From positions 62,001-126,000 of the forward strand of contig NZ_FPBK01000012.1 of NCBI RefSeq assembly GCF_900116665.1: a stretch of 64,000 nt of DNA, written 5' to 3'. Below the pieces are notes generated by a model. It worked only from the letters and a program-made list of their open reading frames with translations, was not told the DNA's origin and searched no databases. The stretch comes from Pustulibacterium marinum. GTDB taxonomy: Bacteria; Bacteroidota; Bacteroidia; Flavobacteriales; Flavobacteriaceae. Made by a program: the position numbers and the translations under genes. Below are positions 49,981-59,507 of this stretch, piece by piece. The stretch's first letter is position 1; the number at the start of each line of letters is the position of its first letter.

Positions 49981-52233
49981 ATGAAAAAAACAAATGGTTT
50001 AACGCTAGTATTAGGGGGGCTCTTTGCTATGAGTTTCTCTAACGTATTCGCTCAGGATCAAAACATTTCAAAACAAGATTCTATAGCGATTGAAAAACAA
50101 ACAAGTAAAACAGATAACGACCCTGAAAAGGGCGGAGACAGAAACGTAATGCTAAACGCCGCAAACAATTCCGGCCCCAGAGATGTTAACATCGGTCTTC
50201 CTGCAAGTGTGGGTGGTATTACTATTCTCGAAAACGATTTACCTTTGGTCTATTTCTTTTGGCCAGAGTTACCAAACAAGTCTTGGCGCCAAAGCGTGTC
50301 ACTTAAAAACACAGGGCTTTTAAAAATGGAGGATCTTGCATTATCTATGGGTGACCTTGGATTTGCGGTGAATTCATATACGCAGAATGGAACTAAAGAT
50401 TTTCATGTAAAAGGAAATTTATCAGGAAGTCATTTTGGTTGGTTTCAGGGAGATGTAAATGTATCCGGACCTATTTCTAAAAATGGATGGACCTATTCTG
50501 CAGGTGCTTTTGTAAACTTTGATCCTTCAACATACGATCTTGGTTTTAATAAATATGTAGATCAAACTAAAATCTTTAGAGCAGGTGTCACCAAGTATTT
50601 TAAAGATGATAAGGGTGAGTTCAATATATTTTATAAATATGCTGATTCTTATATCAATACCAATTATGCGGTTTTTGAATACGGACCAAATGGAGAAGCT
50701 TCAGAAGTAGATGGTTTTGATATTGGTAATTCTTCCTACATCGTAAGAGATGGAAAACTTCGTTTTAAAGACGCTATAACTGGTGATTATTACTGGGGTT
50801 CTTTAGATGGTGCTGCAAATACAAATACATCGCACACTGTAGATGTTTTTGGTAACTATAAATTGGATAACGGATGGAATTTTAAATATTCTACCCGCAT
50901 GCATCTAGCCAAAGCTTCTTTAATGTATAGCATACCGTTGAGTATTTTTACCGCAGAGGCTTCCGATGGTTATACCATTGCTTCTACAGGAGAAACTTAT
51001 ACTGGAAATGTAGGAACACAATTGGCTATGAATTCTCCAGAAATTCCTACCACGCACATTATGGGACGTTTTTCGTTGAACAAAAAAATTAAGAATCACG
51101 ATCTTACTTTCGGAATTTTAGAGCAGTATTATCATGTAGATAAATACCATTCAAACCGATCTTTATTCTTTCAAACGGTAGAAGATCAACCACAACGTTT
51201 AATTGGACCTGGAACAGATGAAAGCGGGTTTTACGCATACAATACCAGTGCAGAATATTTTAACGGAGCGGAAAACAAACTAGCTGTATACGGTAACGAT
51301 AGTTGGCAAGTTTCAGATAAATTCAAACTGAAATATGGTTTAATGCTAAGACACCAATTGTTAGATGGAGATTATTCGCCAACAACAAGAACAACAGATT
51401 GGGATCTTACTCAAGCAACTACCGAAGATATCAATAAGAGCTTTTTCCACGTAGCAGGAAGTTTAAATGCAAGCTATAATATTACTAAGAACTTCGGTGC
51501 ATTGGCAAACTTTTTATATACCGAAGAAAATGGACGTTTAGAAAGTTTCTCGACAGCAGTATATCCAAGTATTGTAAAAAGTAGAAGTCCGTTAGCAGGT
51601 GCCGGAATTTTCTGGAATACAGATTATTTTAGTCTAGTTTCTCAGGCTACGTACCTTACTAAAAATAACTATTTAACCCGTTACAACCTGGTTAATCCTG
51701 AAGACGATACAGAAACGCAACAAGCAACTATTTTCTATAAAATTCAAACATTGGGTTGGACAACGGATATGATGATTACACCTTTCAAAGGATTCAATCT
51801 TCATTATTTAATTACGTTCCAAGATCCTGTTTACAAAGATTTTACTTTCTCAGCTTTTGGTAACGATTATGATTACAGCGATAATACGGTATTAGAAATC
51901 TCCAATGTATTAATGGAAATAGATCCGAGTTATTCTGTAGATAAATGGAGATTTTGGGCAAGTTTCAGATACTTCAGTAAGCAATATGCCAACATTACCA
52001 ATGCCTTGTATTTTGCGCCGCGTTGGGAAAACTTTGGAGGTATTAACTATCAGTATAACGATCATATAGGTTTTGGAGCAACAGTAGTGAACTTCTTAAA
52101 CCAAACCGGAGCTAAAGGAACCATCAACGGAGCAGAATTGATTGATGATGCAAGTCAGTATTACGGTCAATTATTATCTGGTTCATACATCAGACCATTC
52201 ACAGTACAATTATCGGTCAACTTTAATTTCTAA
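49981..52233 (+). CDS. TonB-dependent-receptor-like outer-membrane protein
   Basis: A 750-residue protein with a signal peptide (LVLGGLFAMSFSNVFAQ). There is no carboxypeptidase-like domain, no STN and no DUF4880-type box. A short plug-like region (VNIGLPASVGGITILENDLP, then VYFFWPELPNKSW) leads into a long barrel of Tyr/Phe-rich strands ending TVQLSVNFNF. It is shorter than SusC and lacks a SusD partner. It is the first gene of the second PUL transcript, overlapping the next gene by one base. Possibly takes up small products from the GH3 enzymes. Confidence 0.8.
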   Translation: MKKTNGLTLVLGGLFAMSFSNVFAQDQNISKQDSIAIEKQTSKTDNDPEKGGDRNVMLNAANNSGPRDVNIGLPASVGGITILENDLPLVYFFWPELPNKSWRQSVSLKNTGLLKMEDLALSMGDLGFAVNSYTQNGTKDFHVKGNLSGSHFGWFQGDVNVSGPISKNGWTYSAGAFVNFDPSTYDLGFNKYVDQTKIFRAGVTKYFKDDKGEFNIFYKYADSYINTNYAVFEYGPNGEASEVDGFDIGNSSYIVRDGKLRFKDAITGDYYWGSLDGAANTNTSHTVDVFGNYKLDNGWNFKYSTRMHLAKASLMYSIPLSIFTAEASDGYTIASTGETYTGNVGTQLAMNSPEIPTTHIMGRFSLNKKIKNHDLTFGILEQYYHVDKYHSNRSLFFQTVEDQPQRLIGPGTDESGFYAYNTSAEYFNGAENKLAVYGNDSWQVSDKFKLKYGLMLRHQLLDGDYSPTTRTTDWDLTQATTEDINKSFFHVAGSLNASYNITKNFGALANFLYTEENGRLESFSTAVYPSIVKSRSPLAGAGIFWNTDYFSLVSQATYLTKNNYLTRYNLVNPEDDTETQQATIFYKIQTLGWTTDMMITPFKGFNLHYLITFQDPVYKDFTFSAFGNDYDYSDNTVLEISNVLMEIDPSYSVDKWRFWASFRYFSKQYANITNALYFAPRWENFGGINYQYNDHIGFGATVVNFLNQTGAKGTINGAELIDDASQYYGQLLSGSYIRPFTVQLSVNFNF

Positions 52234-53258
52234 TGATGCAAAGACAAACAAACAAATATATCTTAATCATCCTTTTGGCAATTCCGTTTTTTGGAATTGC
52301 TCAAAAGGATTTTTCACAAAAAGTAACTCCTAGAATGCGCGTAATTCTAGATAATGACTATGCTGGCGATCCAGACGGATTGTTCCAATTGGTTCAGCAT
52401 GTATTATCACCATCTGTTGATATTCGTGGTATTATTGGTTCACATTTAAAGCCGGGTGATGGTTTTGATCCTTCTAACGAAACCGCTACACATGCCGTTC
52501 AAAATGTAAATGAAGTATTGTCATTACTAAAGTTAGACGGAAAATTTGATGTCTATCAAGGAAGTAATCAAGGCTTGAAAGATACCGAAACACCCAATGA
52601 GTCAGCTGCTGCCAAGTTTATTGTAAAAGAAGCGATGCGTACCGATGTAGATTCGCCTTTGTATGTAGTTTGTGGTGGTGGATTATCAGAAATAGCGAAT
52701 GCTTATCTACTAGAACCAAAAATAGCAGAGAAGATCACGCTGATTTGGATTGGTGGTCCGGAATACACAGATATTGCCCCACCTCCTCCAGGATATACTT
52801 CTTTGGAATACAATACAGCGATTGATATCAAAGCAACTCAAGTAATTTTCAATCAGTCCAATATTTCACTTTGGCAAGTACCAAGAAATGCATACAGAGA
52901 AACATTGGTTTCCTATGCAGAATTGCTGACCAAAGTAAAACCACAAGGAAAAATAGGTAAATACCTTACGGAAAAAATTGAAAACGTAATGGAATTGACC
53001 AATAAATATAAAATATACACAGGAGAAACCTACATCATGGGCGATAATCCATTGGTGTTGTTAACGGCTTTACAATCAAGTTTTGAGGCCGATCCTTCTT
53101 CTAGTTTCTACACGCTTAAACAAGCTCCGAAAATCAATGATGCAGGATTGTATGAGGTGAACCATTCGGGAAGAAACATTCGTGTATACCATCATTTGGA
53201 TAACCGATTGCTGTTTGAAGATTTCTATGCAAAGCTTCAGATAGCCAATCAAAATTAA
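52233..53258 (+). CDS. Nucleoside-hydrolase-like secreted protein
   Basis: A 341-residue protein with a signal peptide (LIILLAIPFFGIAQ). RMRVILDNDYAGDPDG (Asp at residues 40, 42, 46 and 48) replaces the classical DTDxGxDDA calcium-binding motif of inosine-uridine nucleoside hydrolases. VVCGGGLSEIANAY and LIWIGGPEYTD match later parts of the fold. Its presence in a sugar locus suggests it acts on an N- or O-riboside or a pentosyl substrate outside the cytoplasm; this is inference. Translationally coupled to the preceding receptor. Confidence 0.78.
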   Translation: MMQRQTNKYILIILLAIPFFGIAQKDFSQKVTPRMRVILDNDYAGDPDGLFQLVQHVLSPSVDIRGIIGSHLKPGDGFDPSNETATHAVQNVNEVLSLLKLDGKFDVYQGSNQGLKDTETPNESAAAKFIVKEAMRTDVDSPLYVVCGGGLSEIANAYLLEPKIAEKITLIWIGGPEYTDIAPPPPGYTSLEYNTAIDIKATQVIFNQSNISLWQVPRNAYRETLVSYAELLTKVKPQGKIGKYLTEKIENVMELTNKYKIYTGETYIMGDNPLVLLTALQSSFEADPSSSFYTLKQAPKINDAGLYEVNHSGRNIRVYHHLDNRLLFEDFYAKLQIANQN

Positions 53259-53264
53259 TATACG

Positions 53265-55577
53265 ATGAAAACAAAATTGTTGTTGCAAATATGTTTGGCA
53301 TTGGGGACAGGAGTAGGTTTCGCCCAGGACGCAAGCATACAAACGGTAAAAAGCAAATCAGGAACTGTATTAGGATATAGTACTAATTCCGGAGTTCAAA
53401 TTTTAAAAGTGAAAGGAGAAAGCTTTAAAGATTTGAATAAAAACGGTGTATTAGATCCTTATGAAGACTGGCGACTATCAGCAGAAAAACGAGCGAAAGA
53501 TTTGGCCAAGCGTATGTCGGTTGAGCAAATTGCGGGTTTAATGTTGTACAGTCAACACCAGGCCATTCCGGCACATCCGGTGGGTTTTGGAGCAGGAACT
53601 TATAAGGGTAAGCCATTTGCAGAAAGTGGTTTAAAAGCATCTGCAATTTCAGATCAGCAAAAGAAATTTTTAAAAGACGATAACCTGCGCCATGTGTTGT
53701 TAACTTCGGTAGAATCTCCAGAGATTGCTGCGGAGTGGAATAACAATGTACAGGCGTATGTAGAAAGCTTAGGATTGGGAATTCCGGCCAATAATAGTTC
53801 CGATCCAAGAAATACAGCCATGGTTACTTCAGAATTCAATGCCGGAGCAGGAGGAGCCATTTCTTTATGGCCTGATGGATTGGCAATGGGAGCAACTTTT
53901 GATCCTGAATTGGTAAAACAATTTGGAGAGGTTGCTTCTCAGGAATACAGAGCTTTGGGGATTAGTACAGCTTTATCGCCTCAGGTAGATTTGGGAACAG
54001 AGCCTCGTTGGTTTCGTATCGCCAATGTTTTTAGCGAGTCTCCTGAATTGGTGACGGATATGGGAAAAGCTTATATTGAAGGTTTTCAAACATCTGATAA
54101 AGCAACCGAAATCAAAAAAGGTTGGGGATATCATAGTGTAAATGCTATGGTGAAGCACTGGCCAGGAGGCGGACCGGAAGAAGGTGGTCGTGACGGACAC
54201 TGGGCTATGGGGAAATTTGCCGTATATCCGGGAGATAATTTTTCAGATCATACCAAACCATTTTTAGAAGGTGCCTTTAAATTGGATGGCGGAACCAAAG
54301 AAGCCGCTGCTGTAATGCCTTATTACACCATTAGTTTTGATCGTGATGATGTCTATAATGAAAACGTAGGGAACGGTTTCAGTAAATACATGATTACAGA
54401 ATTGTTGCGTGATAAATATGGGTACGATGGCGTTGTGTGCACCGATTGGTTAATTACTGCTGATGAAGGTGCTACACCGGGAACATTTGCCGGGAAACCT
54501 TGGGGAACAGAGGCTATGACCGTTGCCGAACGTCATTACAAAGTGTTGATGGCAGGTGTAGATCAGTTTGGTGGGAATAATGATAAAGGTCCGGTTTTGG
54601 AAGCCTATCAAATGGGGGTGAAAGAATTTGGCGAAGATTATATGCGCAAACGATTTGAGCGTTCTGCAGTACGTTTATTGAAGAATATTTTCCGTACGGG
54701 CTTATTCGAAAATCCATATTTGAATGTATCAGCAACTAAAAGCATTGTTGGGAAACCAGAATTTATGCAGGCCGGCTACGAAGCACAATTAAAATCAATT
54801 GTTTTATTGAAGAATAAAGCAGCAACGCTTCCTGTTCAAGAAAAGAAAACAGTTTACGTTCCAAAAATTTACACCCCGGTTGCTACCAATTGGTGGGGTA
54901 TTGCCACGCCGGCAAGCTACAAATATCCGGTAGATATGGAATTGGTAAAAAAATATTATAACGTAACGGAAGATCCTCAAAAAGCAGATTTTGCAATCGT
55001 TTTTGTAAAAAGTCCGCAGAGTAAAGAAGGCGGTTATAGTGAGGTTGACAGAAAGGAAGGCGGAAATGGTTATGTACCTATTTCTCTTCAGTATGAAACC
55101 TATACGGCAACTTCGGCAAGAGCTAAAAGTATTGCAGCAGGAGATCCGGTTATAGATCCTGAAATTACAGACAGAAGTTTCAAAGGAAAAACTTCCACAG
55201 CTTCTAATATTATGGATCTTAGAACCATTCAGGATACCAAAATGATGATGGGCGATAAACCTGTAATTGTTTCGGTAACGGCAGACAAGCCCATGATCTT
55301 TTCAGAGTTTGAAAATCAAGTGGAAGGTATTGTATTGAATTTTGGAGTTTCTACACAAGCCGTGCTAGATATCATTTCAGGAAAAGCAGAACCATCTGGT
55401 TTGTTACCCTTACAAATGCCGGCAAACATGGAAACGGTGGAAACACAAAAAGAAGATGTTCCGTTTGATATGATTCCGTATAAAGATTCAGAAGGGCATT
55501 CCTATGATTTTGGTTATGGTCTAGATTGGAACGGAGTGATTTCAGACGAAAGAACAAAAACATACACGAAGAAATAA
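53265..55577 (+). CDS. Glycoside hydrolase family 3 enzyme (first copy)
   Basis: A 770-residue exported enzyme (signal peptide LLLQICLALGTGVGFAQ). GH3 features: the barrel with GLGIPANNSSDPRN, AMVKHWPGGGPEEGGRDGHW and the nucleophile Asp in YDGVVCTDW near residue 394; a C-terminal domain from about residue 500 (QLKSIVLLKNKAATLPVQ). Length and the KHWPGGG motif suit an exo-beta-glucosidase or xylosidase, but specificity cannot be read. It starts six bases after the nucleoside-hydrolase-like gene. No C-terminal fibronectin-like domain is obvious. Confidence 0.9.
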   Translation: MKTKLLLQICLALGTGVGFAQDASIQTVKSKSGTVLGYSTNSGVQILKVKGESFKDLNKNGVLDPYEDWRLSAEKRAKDLAKRMSVEQIAGLMLYSQHQAIPAHPVGFGAGTYKGKPFAESGLKASAISDQQKKFLKDDNLRHVLLTSVESPEIAAEWNNNVQAYVESLGLGIPANNSSDPRNTAMVTSEFNAGAGGAISLWPDGLAMGATFDPELVKQFGEVASQEYRALGISTALSPQVDLGTEPRWFRIANVFSESPELVTDMGKAYIEGFQTSDKATEIKKGWGYHSVNAMVKHWPGGGPEEGGRDGHWAMGKFAVYPGDNFSDHTKPFLEGAFKLDGGTKEAAAVMPYYTISFDRDDVYNENVGNGFSKYMITELLRDKYGYDGVVCTDWLITADEGATPGTFAGKPWGTEAMTVAERHYKVLMAGVDQFGGNNDKGPVLEAYQMGVKEFGEDYMRKRFERSAVRLLKNIFRTGLFENPYLNVSATKSIVGKPEFMQAGYEAQLKSIVLLKNKAATLPVQEKKTVYVPKIYTPVATNWWGIATPASYKYPVDMELVKKYYNVTEDPQKADFAIVFVKSPQSKEGGYSEVDRKEGGNGYVPISLQYETYTATSARAKSIAAGDPVIDPEITDRSFKGKTSTASNIMDLRTIQDTKMMMGDKPVIVSVTADKPMIFSEFENQVEGIVLNFGVSTQAVLDIISGKAEPSGLLPLQMPANMETVETQKEDVPFDMIPYKDSEGHSYDFGYGLDWNGVISDERTKTYTKK

Positions 55578-55610
55578 TAAGAATTAAATAGTAACACAAA
55601 CAAATCAATT

Positions 55611-57974
55611 ATGAGAAATAGCGTTTTGAAACTGGGCGTTGTAGCGTTGGCAGCTGTAGGAAGTGTACAGTTTGCTACTGCGCAAAAAGCACCTCAGTTT
55701 GGAAAAGCATCGATAGATGAGCTGATCGATGCCATGACTCCAGAAGAAAAAGCTGAATTGTTAATTGGTCCTGGGATGCCTGGTTATGCAGGGTTGGTAC
55801 CTTTAGAAGGAGAGCCAGATGTACGTGTTTTAGGTGCAGCAGGTGGAACCGCACCTATAGAGCGTTTAGGAATTCCTGAGACTGTTTTTGCAGATGGTCC
55901 TGCAGGATTGCGTATTCAGCCAAAACGTAAAAATGATCCAAACACCTACTATGCAACGGCATTTCCTGTAGGTACTTCTTTGGCTTCCTCTTGGAATACA
56001 GATTTAATAGAATCTGTTGGAGAAGCTATGGGAGAAGAAGTAAAAGAGTATGGAGTAGATGTATTGTTGGCTCCGGCTTTAAATATTCAAAGAAATCCAT
56101 TGAACGGAAGAAACTTTGAATACTATTCTGAAGATCCTTTGGTAGCAGGTAAAATTGCTGCAGCGTATATCAAAGGAATTCAGTCGCACAAAGTGGGGAC
56201 TTCTATGAAACACTTTGCAGCGAATAATCAAGAGAGTAACCGTTTGTCTGTAAATGCACATATTACAGAGCGTGCGATGCGTGAGATTTACTTAAAAGGT
56301 TTTGAGATTGCTGTAAAAGAAGCAAAACCTTGGACTGTAATGACTGCCTACAATAAAATTGATGGTATTTATGCATCTGCAAGTCATGATCTTTTAACCA
56401 CAGTTTTGAGAGATGAATGGGGTTACAAAGGTTTGGTTATGACAGACTGGTTTGGTGGTTACCCAGGTTTTGGAGCTATTATGGACTCTACACAAGTGAG
56501 TGATGTTGTAGCACAAATAGAAGCTGGTAACGATTTAATGATGCCGGGTACAGCTGCTCAAAAAAGCAAGTTGATCCAAGCTATCAAAAACGGTACTATA
56601 GATGAAGCAGCAGTTCGAAACAGTCTTCGTAGAGTTTTAGAATATGTTGCAGCATCTCCAACAGTAAAAGATGGAAAATATAGTAACAAGCCAGATTTAA
56701 AAGCACATGCCGAAGTGACACGTAGCGTTGCAACCGAAGGAATGGTATTGTTGAAAAATGAAGGAGACGTATTGCCATTTACCAAGAAAAGCGGAACCAT
56801 TGCTGTGTTTGGAGATACATCGTATAGTTTTATTGCTGGTGGAACTGGTAGTGGCGATGTAAACGAAGCTTATACCATTTCTTTAATTGAAGGATTGAAC
56901 AATGCAGGATATAAAATAGACAAAGATTTACAGGCTGCTTATGTTCCTTTTGTAGAAAAAGTAACTGCAGAAGAAATGGCACGTAGAGAGAAAAATGGCG
57001 GATTGTTATCAGACGTGCAACGTATTCCAGAAATGCCATTGGCAAAAGACATGGTGGCTAAAAAAGCAAAAGCTTCAGAGGTTGCGGTAATTACCATTGG
57101 TAGAAACGCTGGTGAGCAACACGATAGAAAAATTGCTAACGATTTCTATTTAGGTCAGGATGAAGTGAAAATGATCAATACCGTTGCAGATGCATTTCAT
57201 GCAGAAGGTAAAAAAGTGATTGTGATTTTAAACATTGGTGGTGTTATTGAAACAGCAACTTGGAAAGATAAAGTAGATGCTATTCTTTTGGCTTGGCAAC
57301 CAGGTCAAGAAGGTGGTAATTCTGTAGCAGATGTTTTCAGTGGAAAATCAAATCCAAGTGGAAAATTGACTATGACATTCCCTGTAGATTATTACAACCA
57401 TGCATCCGCAGCTAATTTCCCTGGATTTCCAGCAAACGATCCTAAAGAGGTTTCTTATGAAGAAGGAATTTATGTAGGATACCGTTATTTCAACACTTTT
57501 GAAGTACAACCTTCGTATGAGTTTGGTTTTGGTGGTTCTTACACAACTTTTGAGTATTCAGACTTAAAACTAAGCACTACCAACTTTAAAGATGAAGTTG
57601 AGGTATCTGTAAAAGTAACCAATACAGGCGATGTTGCAGGTAAAGAAGTAGTACAAGTATATCTTTCGGCTCCTGCTAATATGGTAGACAAGCCATCAGA
57701 AGAGTTGAAAGCTTTTGGTAAAACCAAAAAATTAAAACCAGGAAAAAGCGAAACGTTGACATTTACGTTAACTGCAAAAGACCTAGCTTCTTTTGTAGAT
57801 GCACAAAGCGCTTGGATTGCTGAAAAAGGAACGTATACTGTAAAAGTAGGAGCTTCTTCAACAGACATTAAATTAACAAACGATATGAACGTATCTAAAG
57901 ATATCACTGCAGAGAAAGTTCACAATGCATTTGATACCGATGTAGATATGAAGAACGTATTAATGAACAACTAA
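55611..57974 (+). CDS. Glycoside hydrolase family 3 beta-glucosidase-like enzyme (second copy)
   Basis: A 787-residue exported enzyme (signal peptide LGVVALAAVGSVQFATAQ). Classical bglX-like order: GPAGLRIQPKR, APALNIQRNPLNGRNFEYYS, MKHFAANNQESNR, the nucleophile in YKGLVMTDWFGG (Asp near residue 279), the C-terminal alpha/beta domain, and a fibronectin type III-like domain (EVSVKVTNTGDVAGKEVVQV). It is only distantly similar to the preceding GH3, so the two probably have different linkage specificity. Last gene of the PUL, followed by a terminator. Confidence 0.94.
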   Translation: MRNSVLKLGVVALAAVGSVQFATAQKAPQFGKASIDELIDAMTPEEKAELLIGPGMPGYAGLVPLEGEPDVRVLGAAGGTAPIERLGIPETVFADGPAGLRIQPKRKNDPNTYYATAFPVGTSLASSWNTDLIESVGEAMGEEVKEYGVDVLLAPALNIQRNPLNGRNFEYYSEDPLVAGKIAAAYIKGIQSHKVGTSMKHFAANNQESNRLSVNAHITERAMREIYLKGFEIAVKEAKPWTVMTAYNKIDGIYASASHDLLTTVLRDEWGYKGLVMTDWFGGYPGFGAIMDSTQVSDVVAQIEAGNDLMMPGTAAQKSKLIQAIKNGTIDEAAVRNSLRRVLEYVAASPTVKDGKYSNKPDLKAHAEVTRSVATEGMVLLKNEGDVLPFTKKSGTIAVFGDTSYSFIAGGTGSGDVNEAYTISLIEGLNNAGYKIDKDLQAAYVPFVEKVTAEEMARREKNGGLLSDVQRIPEMPLAKDMVAKKAKASEVAVITIGRNAGEQHDRKIANDFYLGQDEVKMINTVADAFHAEGKKVIVILNIGGVIETATWKDKVDAILLAWQPGQEGGNSVADVFSGKSNPSGKLTMTFPVDYYNHASAANFPGFPANDPKEVSYEEGIYVGYRYFNTFEVQPSYEFGFGGSYTTFEYSDLKLSTTNFKDEVEVSVKVTNTGDVAGKEVVQVYLSAPANMVDKPSEELKAFGKTKKLKPGKSETLTFTLTAKDLASFVDAQSAWIAEKGTYTVKVGASSTDIKLTNDMNVSKDITAEKVHNAFDTDVDMKNVLMNN

Positions 57975-58012
57975 TCAAAGCATCACATTGCTTTATTTGT
58001 TTGATTTTCAGA

Positions 58013-58040
58013 AAACCCCTGCCATGTGCAGGGGTTTTTG
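58013..58040 (+). terminator. Terminator at the end of the PUL
   Basis: AAAACCCCTGC / GCAGGGGTTTT perfect stem with a short loop and a T run, 38 bases after the GH3 stop. Confidence 0.93.
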
Positions 58041-58112
58041 TTTTTAATGGGAAGCGTATATTGGTTTTAAGAAAGTTATTTATCTTTAAACGTTATTTTC
58101 TAAAACTGATCT

Positions 58113-58712
58113 ATGTGGCTATTTATTTCTGATGAGATTCCAGTGTCTCTTTTGGTAGGAGTATTTATTCTTTTTATGTTTTTTGTACTTGTAATAAAAT
58201 ATAGATACATCTATTTTAGAATCCAAAATGCTTCTCCTGAGGCTTTGTATTTTGATGATGTACGGAAAGTTTATGATGCGTTACAAAAAGGGAAAGAACC
58301 CCAAGAAAAGTATATACATACCTATGCAAATCAGCTAGGTAAAAGAGTTTTGTTATATGAATTGTTGTTGAAATATAACCGGTTAGAATTATTTCCTGAA
58401 GCGTTGCAAAACCGCAAAGATTTTGCTGCGTCTTATGTAGCTTTGTGGCTAGAAGATCATATGGAGGTAGACGAAATTCCTCCTAGATTAGAGCATGCAA
58501 CCACTAAGTATTTAAAAGATGGTACGGTACTGGAAGTTTTTCAGTTTGAGATGTATGAACCCCATATATTAGCTTCCAAAGGGGTTTTGTATGCATATGC
58601 GGGATATCTTTCCGATAACCCCAAAGAATTAGGTTCGCCAGATTTTGAATATTCTAATTTGAGTACTGAAATGCTTGCTATTGAGCGTTTGGAAGAATTA
58701 CAAAGGGTGTAG
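58113..58712 (+). CDS. Hypothetical single-helix membrane protein
   Basis: A 199-residue protein with an N-terminal helix (SLLVGVFILFMFFVLVIKY) followed by an acidic alpha-helical cytoplasmic domain (RKVYDALQKGKEPQEKYIHT, YANQLGKRVLLYELLLKYNR). No family recognised. Stands alone between the PUL terminator and the PAS gene. Confidence 0.6.
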   Translation: MWLFISDEIPVSLLVGVFILFMFFVLVIKYRYIYFRIQNASPEALYFDDVRKVYDALQKGKEPQEKYIHTYANQLGKRVLLYELLLKYNRLELFPEALQNRKDFAASYVALWLEDHMEVDEIPPRLEHATTKYLKDGTVLEVFQFEMYEPHILASKGVLYAYAGYLSDNPKELGSPDFEYSNLSTEMLAIERLEELQRV

Positions 58713-58928
58713 TTTTAATTATAGTTGTGAGGCTTCGATTACTGCGTAAGGTATCTTCGATATAAAATATATTTTACTCTCCATAATGCTCAGGGGAAGT
58801 GAGGAGTTAGAAAGATTTATGCTGAATTTTCAATTTATAACTTCGTGCTTACACCTGTTTCAAACCTTAGTTTATAAATTCAACAAATTCTTGTAGTTTT
58901 ATAGTCCAGAACTAAATAGCTATTTGAA

Positions 58929-59498
58929 ATGAAATACAAAATGAACCACATGCTAGCTTTAGACTTGTTCATGCTAGAAAATGAAGATGCAGCAGTGGCT
59001 TTGGAAACTACTACAGAAGAAGCATATTATCATATGCCTTTACTTAGTTGGGATATGCACTATTTTAATTATCATGAATTATTAGCAAAAAGACGTCAAG
59101 AGGCTGCCATTTGTGCTTTTAAAGAATTGCAAAAAACATATGAATGGACCAATGATTGGGAATCTATATTTAAAGAACAATCATTTGATGCATTGGTAGT
59201 TACCAATACAGACGAAAAAATTGTTTGGGTAAGTAATGGTTTTGTAGATATGACGGGTTATGGTAAAACCGAAGTATTACAACAATCACCAAAAATGTTA
59301 CAAGGGGTGGCAACCACAGCAGAGAGTAAACAAATAATTCGAAAAAACATTACACAAAAAACTCCTTTTTCTACTGTGGTGCTTAACTATAAAAAAGACA
59401 ATACCCCTTATTATTGTGAATTAAAGATATATCCTTTAATGGTTGAAAATGTAACTCATTTTCTAGCTTTGGAATCAGCTGTTTCTGGTCCTTTTTAG
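58929..59498 (+). CDS. PAS-domain protein, LOV-like without the photoactive Cys
   Basis: A 189-residue cytoplasmic protein: a helical N-terminus (about residues 1-75), then a PAS domain (about 80-185) with FDALVVTNTDEKIVWVSNGF, VDMTGYGKTEVLQQSP, KMLQGVATT and VVLNYKKDNTPYYCELKIYP. The order resembles LOV domains, in which the motif is NCRFLQG. Here the Cys-containing motif is replaced by SPKMLQG, so it would not form the flavin adduct. It converges on the 59508 gene (nine bases between stops). Confidence 0.8.
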   Translation: MKYKMNHMLALDLFMLENEDAAVALETTTEEAYYHMPLLSWDMHYFNYHELLAKRRQEAAICAFKELQKTYEWTNDWESIFKEQSFDALVVTNTDEKIVWVSNGFVDMTGYGKTEVLQQSPKMLQGVATTAESKQIIRKNITQKTPFSTVVLNYKKDNTPYYCELKIYPLMVENVTHFLALESAVSGPF

Positions 59499-59507
59499 GA
59501 ATATGTA

